DNA from: Forficula auricularia
Taxonomy: Eukaryota; Arthropoda; Insecta; Dermaptera; Forficulidae
Length of the DNA stretch: 64,000 bases
Direction of reading: 5' to 3'
Assembly (NCBI GenBank): GCA_024734495.1
Contig: JALMQS010000070.1
Location: 14,193,486-14,257,485, forward strand
Shown one piece after another: positions 49,900-62,156 of the stretch. Position 1 is the first letter of the stretch, and each line of letters opens with the position of its first letter. The position numbers and the translations under genes were made by a program. The notes under the pieces were generated by a model that did no database searches, was not told the origin of the DNA, and was given only the letters and a program-made list of their open reading frames with translations.

Positions 49900-51360
49900 A
49901 ATAAAATATGTAGAATTATAAATTTTAACTAACTTCAAATTCCAGCTTGTACGTCTGAACATGTTAAAATCTAATTTTAAGACAAATTACTCTTAAATAC
50001 TTATTTATTTTAGCATTCAATCAAGCCTCTAGGATTGTTTATGAACCCGGATAAAAGTCGAACAAGCGCTTTCGCCAACTCTTTTATCTCTAAGACCTCT
50101 CTAAGAAATTCTCTCAATTGCGACATTTTAAATCCGCATCTGCATTTAATATTTATTTCTAACAACAATCAGTTTTCAAGATATTGTGAAAACATTCTTG
50201 TAAATGTTTGAAAGTTTAAAATTTTAATTGCTTTTATTTGAGAATTTAAAAAGTCACATCAAAACTTATTAACAGATTTTAAAATTTATTATATGCATTT
50301 TCTAGAAAATAATTTTGTAATTTTAATGTTTATGTCTATCTTTTATATTTTAAAAGTTATCTAGAATCTAGAGTGAAAATATAGTCAAGGCACTACGATT
50401 AAATATATTCAAAACCGCATGAAAAAATCAAATGTTAAATTTTCAATTTAACACTATTTACAATAAAAAAATCATATATTCATTCTAGAAAAAGATGAGT
50501 AGGTATTGCATAATTACATTTTGTATTATTGGAACTTGTAAAAGAAAGAAACATTATATATCCGTTTATTGGAAATCATAGTATTTTAATTGGTTAATTT
50601 AATGAAAGCGAAATTTCAAAGAATTAATGAATAGTTAAAAATATAATACACCCAGTTTAATTGTAAAGCCTGAATCCCAAAAGTCGGAGAGCAATATTTC
50701 TTGGACAGAAACTTGCTCCAAAACTTGCGGCATAACTTGCTTTTAAAAATTGCATCAAAACTAGAGAAGCAAATTGCTCAGAAACCTAGCTGTTTCCGCA
50801 AAGTTATAGCTATTCATGATTAACTAGCTCTTATCAATAAATTGTAAGTTCAGTTTTTTATCAAGAGATGGCAGATCATGGTTTTTGAATTCCATTAATT
50901 GAGTAGTAGTGACTAGAAGTCACGTCAGTAGTTTACTTTTACAACCAAGAGATGAAAGCAGCTGTTTTTTTAGCTTCAATAATGAGACATTAAGTTTAAT
51001 TTTACACTAAGAGATGGGGGATGCTGTCCATAACTCAAATCGTTGAAGCAAACACATTGGATGCATTTGAAACAGATTTGAAATAGAAATATCATAATAT
51101 GACATCAATTTATTATTAAATTTTTAGATTATTGTAAATTGAACAAATATTTCAAATATCAATTAAGAACGCAAGAAAAACCGATGAAATAATTATACCT
51201 ATTTCTTTTTTGGAGTAATTCATTTGTTTCTTCAATATCAAATTCAAGATAATCTTGTAAACCTTTAAGCATCTGTCAAAATTACTTTTAAAAATGCTTC
51301 TGGTATATTTATTTTACATTCTAAAATTAGATAACAATATGATATTTATCAATTATTTAT
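49900..51360. other. Intergenic DNA, mostly unrecognised
   Basis: Apart from the LINE scrap at 50035-50130, I see no gene or clear repeat. Confidence 0.45.
50035..50130 (+). pseudogene. Scrap of the same LINE tail
   Basis: Encodes [17 protein letters not shown], matching [17 protein letters not shown] of the larger copy, with nothing recognisable on either side. Confidence 0.6.
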
Positions 51361-51364
51361 TTAT

Positions 51365-51900
51365 AATTGAATGTAATGGAAGGCAGCCCAGAGGTAGTGA
51401 GGAAAGAATTAACACACTCATCAAATAAGGTGTAATTTATTGGAATCCTTCTCCTTTCCTCAATCCGACGTTTCGAGGATTTTCCTCCTCCTTCAGGGTT
51501 TCAAAGGGTCAATGAATGAAACAAATAAAATGTTTCCTTCTTTCTCCACAGTAGTGTTCAAAACTTTCTTCATTTTTAACAAAGGCATAGAAAAACAAAT
51601 TTTTTTTTCCTCCTTTTCTTAACTAGAGAATTAAGAAAAGGAGGAAAAAAAAATTGTTTTTCTATGCCTTTGTTAAAAATGAAGAAAGTTTTTGAACACT
51701 ACTGTGGAGAGAAGAAGGAAACATTTTATTTGTTTCATTCATTGACCCTTTGAAACCCTTGAAGAAGGAGGGAAAAATCCTTCGAAACGTCGGTTTGAAA
51801 GGAAAGGAGGAAGGATTCCAATAAATTACACCTTATTTGATAGTGTTAATTTTTTCTTCTTCACTACCTCTGGGCTGCCTTCCATTACATTCAATTAAAA
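51365..51900. mobile_element. Family D palindrome, third copy
   Basis: Inverted arms starting GAATGTAATGGAAGGCAGCC and ending in its mirror near 51895, with the centre near 51625. Both ribozymes are damaged: minus arm (51464-51510) core CTGAAGGA, plus arm (51751-51800) core CTTGAAGA. Stem I (AAACC/GGTTT) and GAAACGTC persist. Confidence 0.65.
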
Positions 51901-52599
51901 TTTTACCAGTCCGTCTCCTCCAGAGAAAATTTCGTTGCAAAAAAATTTATTTATAATCTTATTTCTAGCAAAGAAAACATTTTTTTTAAGAATTTCATTA
52001 TAAAAACAGACTTACCTATTGCTTTTATATTTTCACTCATTTAAGGAGCATTTTCAATTCTCTCTATTTATTTTCTAAATATCTAAGCATTCTTCTATTT
52101 GAAAAGATTGAAAAAAAGACTAGAAATGTTACATATTTGAATGATTTTAGACATGATCAAACCCTTCATTTAAAAAAATTGCCAAGTTTATTTCATCTTC
52201 TAAAATAAAATAATTTGAAGATACCTAGGTATAACATAAATATATATTTAAAAATTCTTCCAAAATCTTTAGTGACCAGGAAATTTATATTGTTCAAATT
52301 TCATAGGGTTATTTGTCATATAAGTACTGAAATAAATTTAATAATATCAATAGATTATTTTTATTAAATTGAAAGTTTTTTTGCCGAGAGTAGCAGAATT
52401 TTCATAAAATTGAAGGAGACGAATAAAATATTTAAAATCATGATAACACAAATTAAAAATTTATAATTTCAGCAGAAGAATACTCTTTTATTGTCTCCTT
52501 TAAGATTATTTTCTGTTTATCTACAGGGGCGGATTTAGTAGTTGTTCCGCCAAATGCGTTTTCTTAGGATTTTTCTGAAATTTAGATATATTATTATTT

Positions 52600-53433
52600 A
52601 AATACTTCTGCATCGATTGGTGGCAAAACGAAATTTATGAACAATACAGTTCCGGAGATATTTAATTTCAAAAATCGAGTTTTTCGGGCTCTTTAGCATT
52701 GCACTATACGGGATATCGGAAAATTTACATACATATTTAATTATAATTAAGAAACCGTTCTTACCATTTTTATAAAAAACTAAACCAACATTAAACAATA
52801 ACCAATACATATTTTAAGACAATTTTGATTCATAGTTACAACACAGTTTCTGAGATAATAAGGAATAAATAATGAAAAATGTATAAAAAAAATTCTCACT
52901 AAAAACATTTTGGCAACAGCGCATTTATTTAATCAGCGAAAGATGCATGCGCTAGATTTTTTCAAAATTATAATTTTAATAAGGTGTAACGTAGGCGTTG
53001 ATTACATTTGTTAAAAAATAACAAAACGATTTTTATAGAAATTTAAGAATGTATTTTATCTATTTTTTTGACTATGAAAAGTGTGTAGGTTTTAGCTGAA
53101 ATATAGATGTTAATTACATAGAGTAAAGGGTCTGTAGTTTCATTATAAATGAAATAAAACTTGAAGATGTTTATACAAACTCAATATATTTCGGATTATT
53201 AGTCCATCATCAGGAGCTTTTCAATGTTAATCTATGTATATTATCTCGTCATTTTAATATAAAAATATTCTATCTCTTACAATGGGGCCAAATTTGTCAA
53301 ACGAGCACGGGATTGGCATAGAATTGGTACATAAACAGCAAAAAGTTTTGGGCTTATGAACTATGAATCCTTATTGTCTGTTCTATATACTCTAGCATTA
53401 ATTTTTTGCTAGTATTGTCGCGAAACAACTACC
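52600..53433. mobile_element. Inverted copy of the 23.3-kb TTAA element, interrupted
   Basis: Reverse complement matches 23296-23960 at both ends (CGCGAAACAACTACC then TTAA at 53434-53437). About 53116-53275 is a family F ribozyme repeat not found in the sister copy. Confidence 0.6.
53176..53222 (-). ncRNA. Hammerhead-ribozyme-like motif, family F
   Basis: Minus strand: stem I AAGCTC/GAGTTT, core CTGATGA (53207-53213), stem II GGA/TCC, GAAA, short AT stem III and ATT as NUH cleavage triplet (53183-53185). A sister copy at 40804-40848 (minus) keeps the core and stem II but lost the GAGTTT strand. Confidence 0.55.
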
Positions 53434-53439
53434 TTAAGA

Positions 53440-54680
53440 GACCCAGGGCCCCTAGGCACTTGACATTTGCCCCCCCCCCCACCCCACCATCTCGAAGCTA
53501 TTTTGGAAATTTAGCAAATTAAATGCACTAATACATTATTTCAACATAGAAATATATAAATTCGAATATTATTTTCACTTAATATCTGACAAAAATGCAT
53601 TCGACTCGCGATTGAATCAAATATCGGAAACTTATGATAAACATTCATTAGATACGAAACTTAGCTGAATAAACGTTTTATAAGTATTTAGAAACGTTTT
53701 TGAATTATAAACAAATTCTTGATTGTCTATTGTCTTATTGTATTAAATTAATACAGTACTTTATAAAAACAATCATAAAACGTCCATTAAGTGTCCAAAT
53801 CTCCAAACGTTCTCTCCTTTATCAATGAAAAAGTGGAAAAACACGGAAATATAAATTTAATTTCAGTTAAAACCATCTAGATTGCTCATTTTTAATGAGG
53901 AAATCTCAACACAATGTATTATACAATAAGCACATATTAGCTGTTTTATGAAAGAATAATAAAGCAATATTTTTCCATTTGGAAATGATAATAACTTACT
54001 TTATTTAGTCAAAAGAAATTATATATTGAGAATAAATAAGTAAATTAACAGATATTGAATAAATATGGAAATTATTGATAATAAACTACAGACACAATGT
54101 TTAATTTATCTTTTATAAGATTCGAAGAAACTACTTAAATCAGTTAGAATTATTAAATTTAAACAAATTCTCTTGATTTTCTAATTAATTCTATGACCAG
54201 CCAGCTTTTATTTATTTGCAAATGAAAGGAAAATTGATTTAGCATCTAGCATTTCAAAAACCTTTCTTAAAAAATGTATTTTAAAACGATGCAATCAGAA
54301 ATAAATAATGAAATTATTATATCTTTTGTTAAACGAAAAAAATATTCTTAAGAAAGATATTTCTAAAAGCTCTGAATTAGTTGGTCTTCTAAGGCAACCT
54401 GTATCTTCGCCAAATCCTTGGGTGCATACCTCCCCTAAAACTCTAAATTTTGGCAATAATAAACTTGTATTTAAATGAGTATTTTATTATAGAGAAGAAA
54501 AAACATAATTTCATTAAAATATCTCGAAAAACTCATTTTTACATCCTTCGTCTTGCCCTCTTATGAGGATTTTTCAAATTTGATAGGAATATAAAATTTT
54601 ATTTCCACATAAATTCTACTTTTATTTAAATGTATATTTTATGGTACAATAGAAAAAATAATTTCGTTAAAATATTTGAA
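53440..54680. other. Intergenic DNA, nothing recognised
   Basis: A C-run near 53469-53480 resembles a worn repeat end. Otherwise AT-rich without coding signal. Confidence 0.45.
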
Positions 54681-54689
54681 ACAAATTGA

Positions 54690-56010
54690 CACGTTCTGAT
54701 GTGGCCATGCACTTGACTTTGCCACACACTTCTGCTGAGTTTGGTACAAGGCCCCTCCCCCTTAATTTTGGGTCGATCTGCACCAAAATTCTGACCAGCT
54801 CTTAATCTCAATGCACTCCAAAAACTACGTGTGAAATTTGGTTTTCGATATTCACACTAGTTTTTGCTCCTCAAAAGCTTGACCTTGTCCACAAAATTTT
54901 GTAAACGCACAGACAAACTAGACAACCAGTATAATAACAGACATTTTGACACAAAACAATTATTATCTCGAAAAATATAATTTTTTCGATGTTCACTTCT
55001 ATTAAAGCTTTTTGTAGACCGAAATGTCATGGTTTTCGTGCTAAATTTTTTTAATCAAAATAGTTTCACCTGTCTTGTGAGATATTCCGAAAAAAAGAAG
55101 AGAAAAAAAACCCACTTTATTTCATGCGACGATCACAATACTTGACCATACCCTGTAATAAAGTAAAAAATAACAAGATGATGTGGCCATCCACATGACT
55201 TTACCATACAACCTGGCCCCTCACTTATATTTAATATTTAATAAAATTAGTTATAATCATGTAGGGGGGGGGTTAGTTTTTGCATTTTTAGACTCCTGGG
55301 GGCCCACTGATTGGTTATGTATACAAAATTTGGTTGAGTTTGGTACAGATGAGCCATAGATTTTCATTTTTTGACCCCCTCCGCCCCCCCCCCCCCCCCC
55401 CTCATTTAGGGCGGTTAGTTTTTGCATTTTTAGACTTCTGGGGACCCACTGATTGTGTATACAAAATTTGGTTGAGTTTGGTAAATGGCCAAGATTTTCA
55501 TTTTTTTGACACCTGCCACCCCCCCCATTTTGGGCGGTTAGATTTTGCATTTTTAGACTTCTGCGGAGGTCCACTGATTATGTATACAAAATTTGGTTGA
55601 GGTTGCTCAAAACGACCAAGATTTTTAATTTTTAACCCACTCTCCTCGACCCCCCTTAATTTTGGGTCCATATGCGCCAAAATCTAATCCGGCACTTAAT
55701 CTCAATGGACCAAAACTACGTGTGAAATTTGGACACCGATATTCACACTAGTTTTTGAGCTAGCTCGTCCACAAAATTGGTAACGCACAGACTAACTAAC
55801 TAACTAACTAACGAACATTTTGACAAAACAATTATTATCTCGAAAAATATAATATTTTTCGATGTTCACCTATTAGAGCTTTTTTTGTAGACCAAAATGC
55901 CATGGCTTCGTCTAATTTTTTTAATCAAAATAGTTTCAGCTGTTTTTGAGATATTTCGAAAAAAAGAAGGAAAAAATCACTTTTTTTCATGCACGATTAC
56001 AATACTTGGC
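54690..56010 (+). repeat. Two adjacent copies of the C-rich-unit repeat family
   Basis: A short copy (54690-55165) followed by a longer one (55181-56010) with three units. C-runs at 55386-55401 and 55519-55525. Confidence 0.65.
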
Positions 56011-56394
56011 CATACTCTGTATGGTAAAGTAAAAAAATATATTTTGGAGCCTTTAAAATTTTTTACAAAGGCTTCATCCCATCTTATCATTTTTTTTTTA
56101 CTTTAATCGGAATTAAAAATTTTATTTCCACTAAATTAATACTTTTATTCAAATGAGTATTTTATATAAAGATAAAAAAATATATAAAACTAAATATTTG
56201 AGCATCTTTTTTGAAAATAGTCGTAATGTTTTTCAAAAAATCAGCTCGGTTAATGTATATTAAAAGAGAAAGAATTCAATTTTTAGGACAAATTTTAATA
56301 AAAATATAATTAGGCTAAAAAACTTTTTGCACCATTAAAACAGATTATTTGTATTTCTCTATAAATTGTGATACACGAGAACTCCAGCTCAGAG

Positions 56395-56680
56395 AATGTT
56401 CATTCGTGTCAAAATGCTTATATTTCCATACAAATCTGCACGATTGGAGAGGCAGAGAGGAAGAGACTGGAGGCCATCGAAATATCGTCCTACAGAAGAA
56501 AGTTAAAATTAAATAGGTGGATAGAATTATCATATAAACGAGGAAGTTTTTGAAAAACTAGAGAAAAGAATACACTGTGGAATAATTTGAAGAAGAGAAT
56601 ACGTAGCTCAAATGATAGGGAACACATTAAGAAGTCTTGACAGGATGAATTCCGGCACACCGGACTTCATCCAGCCCCGA
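56395..56680 (+). pseudogene. LINE fragment, RT C-terminal region
   Basis: CTIGEAERKRLEAIEISSYR and a following WNNLKKRIRS-like stretch match the second LINE family, with frameshifts. Confidence 0.6.
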
Positions 56681-56815
56681 TTTGATTTCAATCAGTCAAA
56701 TAACTTGAATTCAATACATATTTTTTATGAAAATAAATAAATGATCGTTTATTATTTAATTAGTGACAATAATATATAAGTCGTCGAAGCCAATGCGGCT
56801 TTGTAAAACAAATAC

Positions 56816-57762
56816 TAATCCAGTCAAATTGTGTTTTTATCAGGAAAGTTTTGGAGTAGCTCTGATTCTTGCATATATATGTTTTTTGAGGTGCTGAATC
56901 CAAATCTGAGATTTCCCACCAAAATTTCGTGACGCAACATTGTAGAAAATGCAAAATGTGAAAATTTCCATTTTTTGGCAGCTTTTCGCTTATAACACGA
57001 AAACTATCAACTTTTCGTAAATAACCTTCTTATTCAAAATTAAAGTTCATAAAATCTTCTACAAATTTCATTATTTAGGTTTTTTCTCCGAACAACCCTT
57101 CGGGCTCAAGCACAATATCCAAGTTTTCGACTCGGCAACTTCCCGGATCACCCAAAAACTCGCCCTTTTTTCGATTTTTTCTCATTTTGACCATGAAGGA
57201 GCTCGTTTTCGACAAAGACCACTCTATACATCTTTAAACTAGATTAAATTTTTTACAATTCAAACAAAGTTTCATCTTAATTGGATAAATGATAATCCGT
57301 GCCGCAATGAGGTTGAAGTTTTGAAAAACTGCAACTTTTTCCAAAATATCGCATTTTTTCCTTCATAAAATGAAAACCACTAATCCTAGAAATTTGATTC
57401 TTATCTCATTCTCTAGGAAATTTTGTTGACTTGAACGTTTACTTGGACCACTTTTTTGTTAAAAGTCTTAGATTTATAGATATCTATCATTTTCCACGAC
57501 AGGAAATGACCCATTTTTTCAAAAAATTGCAGTTTTTCCTTTATACAAATGAAAACCACTCATTCTTGTCTCATTCTCTAGAAAATTTTATTGACTTGAA
57601 CGTTTACTTGGACATTTTTTTGGATTTTCTACAATGTTGTGTCACGAAATTTTGGTGGGAGATCTCAGATTTGGATTCAGGCTCCAAAAAACATATATAT
57701 GCAAAAAATCAGAACTACCCCACAACTTTTCTTATAGGGGCTCAACACAATTTGACTGTACT
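56816..57762. repeat. Long-arm palindromic element, second copy
   Basis: Ends AATCCAGTCAAATTGTG and CACAATTTGACTGTACT. Inner arm sequence GTGACGCAACATTGTAGAAA is mirrored at 57632. Small frames here are by-products. Confidence 0.6.
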
Positions 57763-57929
57763 AAATCGAGAAAAATTGATGTAGGTATTTAAAAAATTTT
57801 ATGTTATGCATTGGTTTGTGATGTGGTCAGCTTACTATTACAACAAAACAATTTTACCTACATCCATTCAGGTATTTGAACTTTGAACCACATGAAAAAT
57901 AAAAGATTGAATACTTCTAATTAAAATTA

Positions 57930-58050
57930 ATGATGATGAAGGTCCAAACTTCTAAACTATAGTCTCAAACAAATAAATTATATATATGTTTGTTAATTTG
58001 CATCTAGCATAGGACAACCTCAATGATTTCTTCCAATGAAAAATATATGT
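57930..58050 (+). repeat. Degenerate Penelope-like end
   Basis: Shares ACTATAGTCTCAAACAAATAA and the GCATCTAGCATAGGACAACC end with the family. The ribozyme core has decayed (AATGATGATGAAGG, and CTAAAC in place of CGAAAC). Confidence 0.6.
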
Positions 58051-58726
58051 TTTATAAATCCCATATCCATATAAGAAAAATATTCAAAGGAAATAAAATA
58101 GCAAGGAACAAACCTTTTGTACTAAAAAGAATAAACCTAATTTGTTAGATAAGAATTTATAAAAAATTCTTAAAATTTCCAAAATTTTATTTAGCCATAT
58201 TGACTTCTAAGTGACTCTTATATATTAGTTATTTAATAATTTATTTAAAAAATATTGAGACCCCCCATAGATTTTGAATTCCTACGCCCCTAATACAGTG
58301 AATTTATATTCAATATAACTCTATTAAATCAGTAATAAATAAATTAATAAAATTATTTGTCATTATAATTTAACAATACTGCTGTTATTATACTAAAAAA
58401 AAAACATCGTGCATTATTTGTATTTATGGACTCTTTTACATACTATTAAATATTTTAATATATTAGGTACTGATGACATCATTTAGCAAATTTTATTTGT
58501 AATTATTATTATGCAATTATAAGCAAGTGTCAATGATTGATTTCTTCTTTTCAGGGTTCCGTTTAAAATGTAAATCGGGACCCTATTAGTGTCGCAACAA
58601 ACTTTTTATGTCTGTTCATCCTCTACCAGACCATTGTGGCTCGTAAACTAAATAGGAAAAAACCTTGAAATTTATTATTTATTATTATTATTATTCATTT
58701 TTTCACAAGCCAAAAATCTTATTTAA

Positions 58727-59273
58727 GGAGGTTCTTTCTGCGACAATCCACACAAAAAGTTTTAGCCTCGTAACCACTCTATAAATATGAACGGAACTAA
58801 AATTTTAGGTTATGTTTTTTTAACGTGACTCGTCCACTCAACACTACGAAATCTCTATATGGATACACACCTAGTTGCCGGATAGTTTCCAAGCCATTGT
58901 GCTTATATCCCCTCCACTAAAAATAATAGCCCAAATATGTTTTTTTTTGTTTTTTTTTTAATCAAAACTACGTGGTAAATAATTTAAAAAAATATTTCTA
59001 AGTTACTCCGAATATATTATTCTAACAAATATTAGTTTTTAATCAAGATGATGAAAGTCCTTCAATGAAAAATAAAGTAAAAATAAAATAATGATCATTT
59101 TCCCACCCTTTCCCAATCTACCACATGTAAAAAACGACATTTTATTCAATTTATTTCATGTTTGGTGTGGTAAATCGTCTTCAAATTTTAACAGTATGTG
59201 TATTATGCTTTTAATGACTTATATTCCAAGTTTCAATGACTTCTTGAATTTTTGCATTTGTGAAAGAACTACC
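58727..59273. mobile_element. TTAA-type MITE, fourth copy
   Basis: TTAA at 58723-58726 and 59274-59277. Interior contains a 30-bp replacement near 58830-58880 relative to sister copies. Confidence 0.72.
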
Positions 59274-59279
59274 TTAAAT

Positions 59280-60215
59280 TTTAATCGAATGATTTTTTTT
59301 GGAGAAGGTCGAATTTTATGTGGAATAAAAAAATTAAAAAATATTTTTTTATTATAGAGTATAAGGGATCCCTCTAAAGATCTTTTTAAGTAAAATTAGG
59401 CCAAGTTAAAAAAATCATTTTAAAATGATCGTATGAGGAGAGAGCTGTATGAATTGGCTATTTTTAATTGATTTTTGTACCAGCTCAATTTCATTTAAAT
59501 CCCTTCTTTTACTAAAAACTCCAAAAAAAAATCATAAAATTAGTTCATTCTCTGCTTATCAACGATTAATAAGAAGGGATTTGATATTTCAAGTATTTTG
59601 GAAGATATAATTACTTTTCGACTGCCTGTCGGTCCCTGGGCGGGCCGAAGTATTGAATTCATGGAACGAGTCATTCAGCTAGTTATGTATTAGATACGGA
59701 ACCCTCAGTATTCGAGTACTTGTGTCGCTTATTTGTATTGTTCAATATCTAATTTAAGTTGTTAATTAATAATTCAATCTCAAAAGAAAAAATTAAAACT
59801 TACCATTACAATTTTCAATATCATATTCTATATGTTCATGTGGGTTTTAATATATTTTTTTTATTCAAATTTTATATAGAGGTATATAAATTTAATTAAT
59901 ATGTTTGTTATAATTCGCTTCGATAGAAAGTTTTAGATTATATTCCACGGTAATTAAACTAGTAAAATATATCATTTGCCTACCAGTCATTTGATAAAGA
60001 AATATTTTCTTGTTTAATTTCACGATTTAATCGAATATTATATAATACGTTTGGCATTCAAATAATTTTACTTAGAAAAATATGTATTTACTTAAAAAAT
60101 TTCTAAACATTTAATTGTACTATTAGTTTAGAAATAGAGAAATCAAAATCAAATTATAATTTTATTTTAAATTTTCTAATATCAAAGATCAGGAAAAGGT
60201 GAACCTTTTCAAAAT
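59280..60215. other. Intergenic DNA, nothing recognised
   Basis: AT-rich. A GGGTTCCGT-type repeat pair brackets the TTAA MITE (58555 and 59698). No gene seen. Confidence 0.45.
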
Positions 60216-60219
60216 TTAC

Positions 60220-60560
60220 GAAAAATCAACCAATTGAAAAGATTTTGTTTCTCCGAGAGTAACAGATTTGTTGATTTATAAAGAGAAATCAATGGGGTTG
60301 TCCTCTGCTTGATGCAAATACGTCGAAAATTTGCTATGTGACTAGCTTGATATAACAAAACCTTTTTTCTATATATAATCGGGTAATTGAACCCATGAGA
60401 AATAACAGATAAAATATTTCTAATTAAAAGACTGATGATGGAGGTCAAACCTTCGAAACTATAGTCCCAAACAAATAAATTACATATATTATATATGTGG
60501 GTATTGGTATATGTTTGCATCAAGCAGAAAACAGCCTCATTTTTACTTTAATCAATTAAA
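60220..60560. mobile_element. Penelope-like non-coding insertion with one hammerhead-like motif
   Basis: Left end carries the GAGAGTAACAGA-type segment and CTCTGCTTGATGCAAATA. The right half holds CTGATGA (60432-60438), stem II GGAGGT/ACCTTC, GAAA, GTC (60464-60466). Possible target duplication around AATCAATTAAAAG is imperfect. Confidence 0.65.
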
Positions 60561-60599
60561 AGTAAGCCAGCCAAGTGTGCGTCGGACTCGCATACCTAA

Positions 60600-62150
60600 T
60601 ATACATATAATAATATATCATAATTATTATTAACAGATGATTACTTTTTAAACTGAACCCTATAATGGCATGTTTGGGGCCCAACCATACTGTTATTTTA
60701 ATGAGAATTAAATTTAACAAAATGTACTAATTCCACTTAAGGACGTTCCGTAATATAGCTCAGATGCAGTTCGCTGTTTCCCCTACTCTCACATACGCAG
60801 AAAGGCAAAAATACTTTCACTGAGTCGTTTCTCGGATCTGGCAACATTGCATTCTTACCGACGCCAAAAGAAAAAGAATAAAAAAAAGACTTCATGAAAC
60901 AGCTCAATGCGAAATTCAGATGAGTACAGTATAGTACGAGGTATAGGTTGAGAGAATTAGCTAAAAATCTCAAATGCACCAGCTGCAGAAGTTTTTTAGA
61001 TATGGAAAAATTGAGTAATTTTAGTGCGACATTGCCAAGTCGTTATCTCTCACTTGTCATGCCATGAGAGAAAAAATGAAAACCATCAAAAGTACTTAAC
61101 TTTTAACATTTTTCATATAAAACGAATATCGCTTGATACAATTATTTTAACAGAAAAATATTTGTTATATCTTCAGTTAATGATTCTCAGTTTTTCAAAA
61201 TAATTTCAAGAAAATTAGGATTGTTATTTAATGAAACTGTCGCTTTAACATTAATTGGGATAGGGTTCGCGTGTTAAATATGCACATTTCAATTGTCATG
61301 TACGGGCGTGAAACCTGGACAATTAGAGAAGCGGAGAGAAAGAGATTAGAGGCTTTCGAAATGGGTGCTACAAAAGAAAGATGAATATCAAATGGATGGA
61401 TAAAATTACAAATGAAGTTCTTTGAAGAATCGGAGAAAAATCTAATAAAAGGTTAAGAACCACTGCTCTATAGGATTCAGGTCTGGACTTGTTGGTGGGA
61501 AAAGCAAACGATTAATTGAAACGTCTTTAAATAAACGCCTTTGTACTTAATTTATTGGCTTTTTTCACTCCTGCCCATAAATTGTAGAGTTCATTCACGA
61601 GTAAAAAAATAATAATAATAAATAGATTTTAATTTTAAATTTTATGCAAAACTTTTGTCCAGCAGTTTATTTTACATGATCTTTAATCTTGAATGTGTAG
61701 CATTCTTTTTAGAGTAATACGTATACTTTTATGAGTACCTACTTTTTTAGTTTCTCAAAATCGACTTGAACATTTTTGATAATTAAAATTTTGGTTAAAA
61801 GAAGACTACACTGCTAAAAAGTCTACAAAAAAGCTTCAAACAGAGAGAGTAAAAATGCTTTTTCAGAAATATTATTTACTTATCTTATCAGAGATAAAAA
61901 ATTATTTTACTGCTTTTTTTAAAAAAAGTACTTTTGTAGAATTTCTAGCTTTGTGTTCACTGAAATTTTTTATATAAAAAAGTTTGAGCCATTTTTTGTG
62001 GAAAAATAATTTAAAAAATACTCATTCGGGTTCGAATGAAAGCTATTCACTTGATATTTTAAATTAGATTTTTATCATTTCTCATTTTAATAGATGTATA
62101 GAAATTATATGGAAAAATCAAAAATTTGTTTTAAAAATGTTATAAAATTT
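60600..62150. other. Intergenic DNA with a LINE scrap
   Basis: The only recognisable parts are the LINE piece at 61261-61440 and the hAT-like end at 61450. The 60737-60979 minus frame has no recognisable motif. Confidence 0.45.
61261..61440 (+). pseudogene. LINE fragment, RT C-terminal region
   Basis: MYGRETWTIREAERKRLEAF then KWMDKITNE in shifting frames. Fused at 61450 to a hAT-like end (GGTTAAGAACCACTG). Confidence 0.6.
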
Positions 62151-62156
62151 TATATT

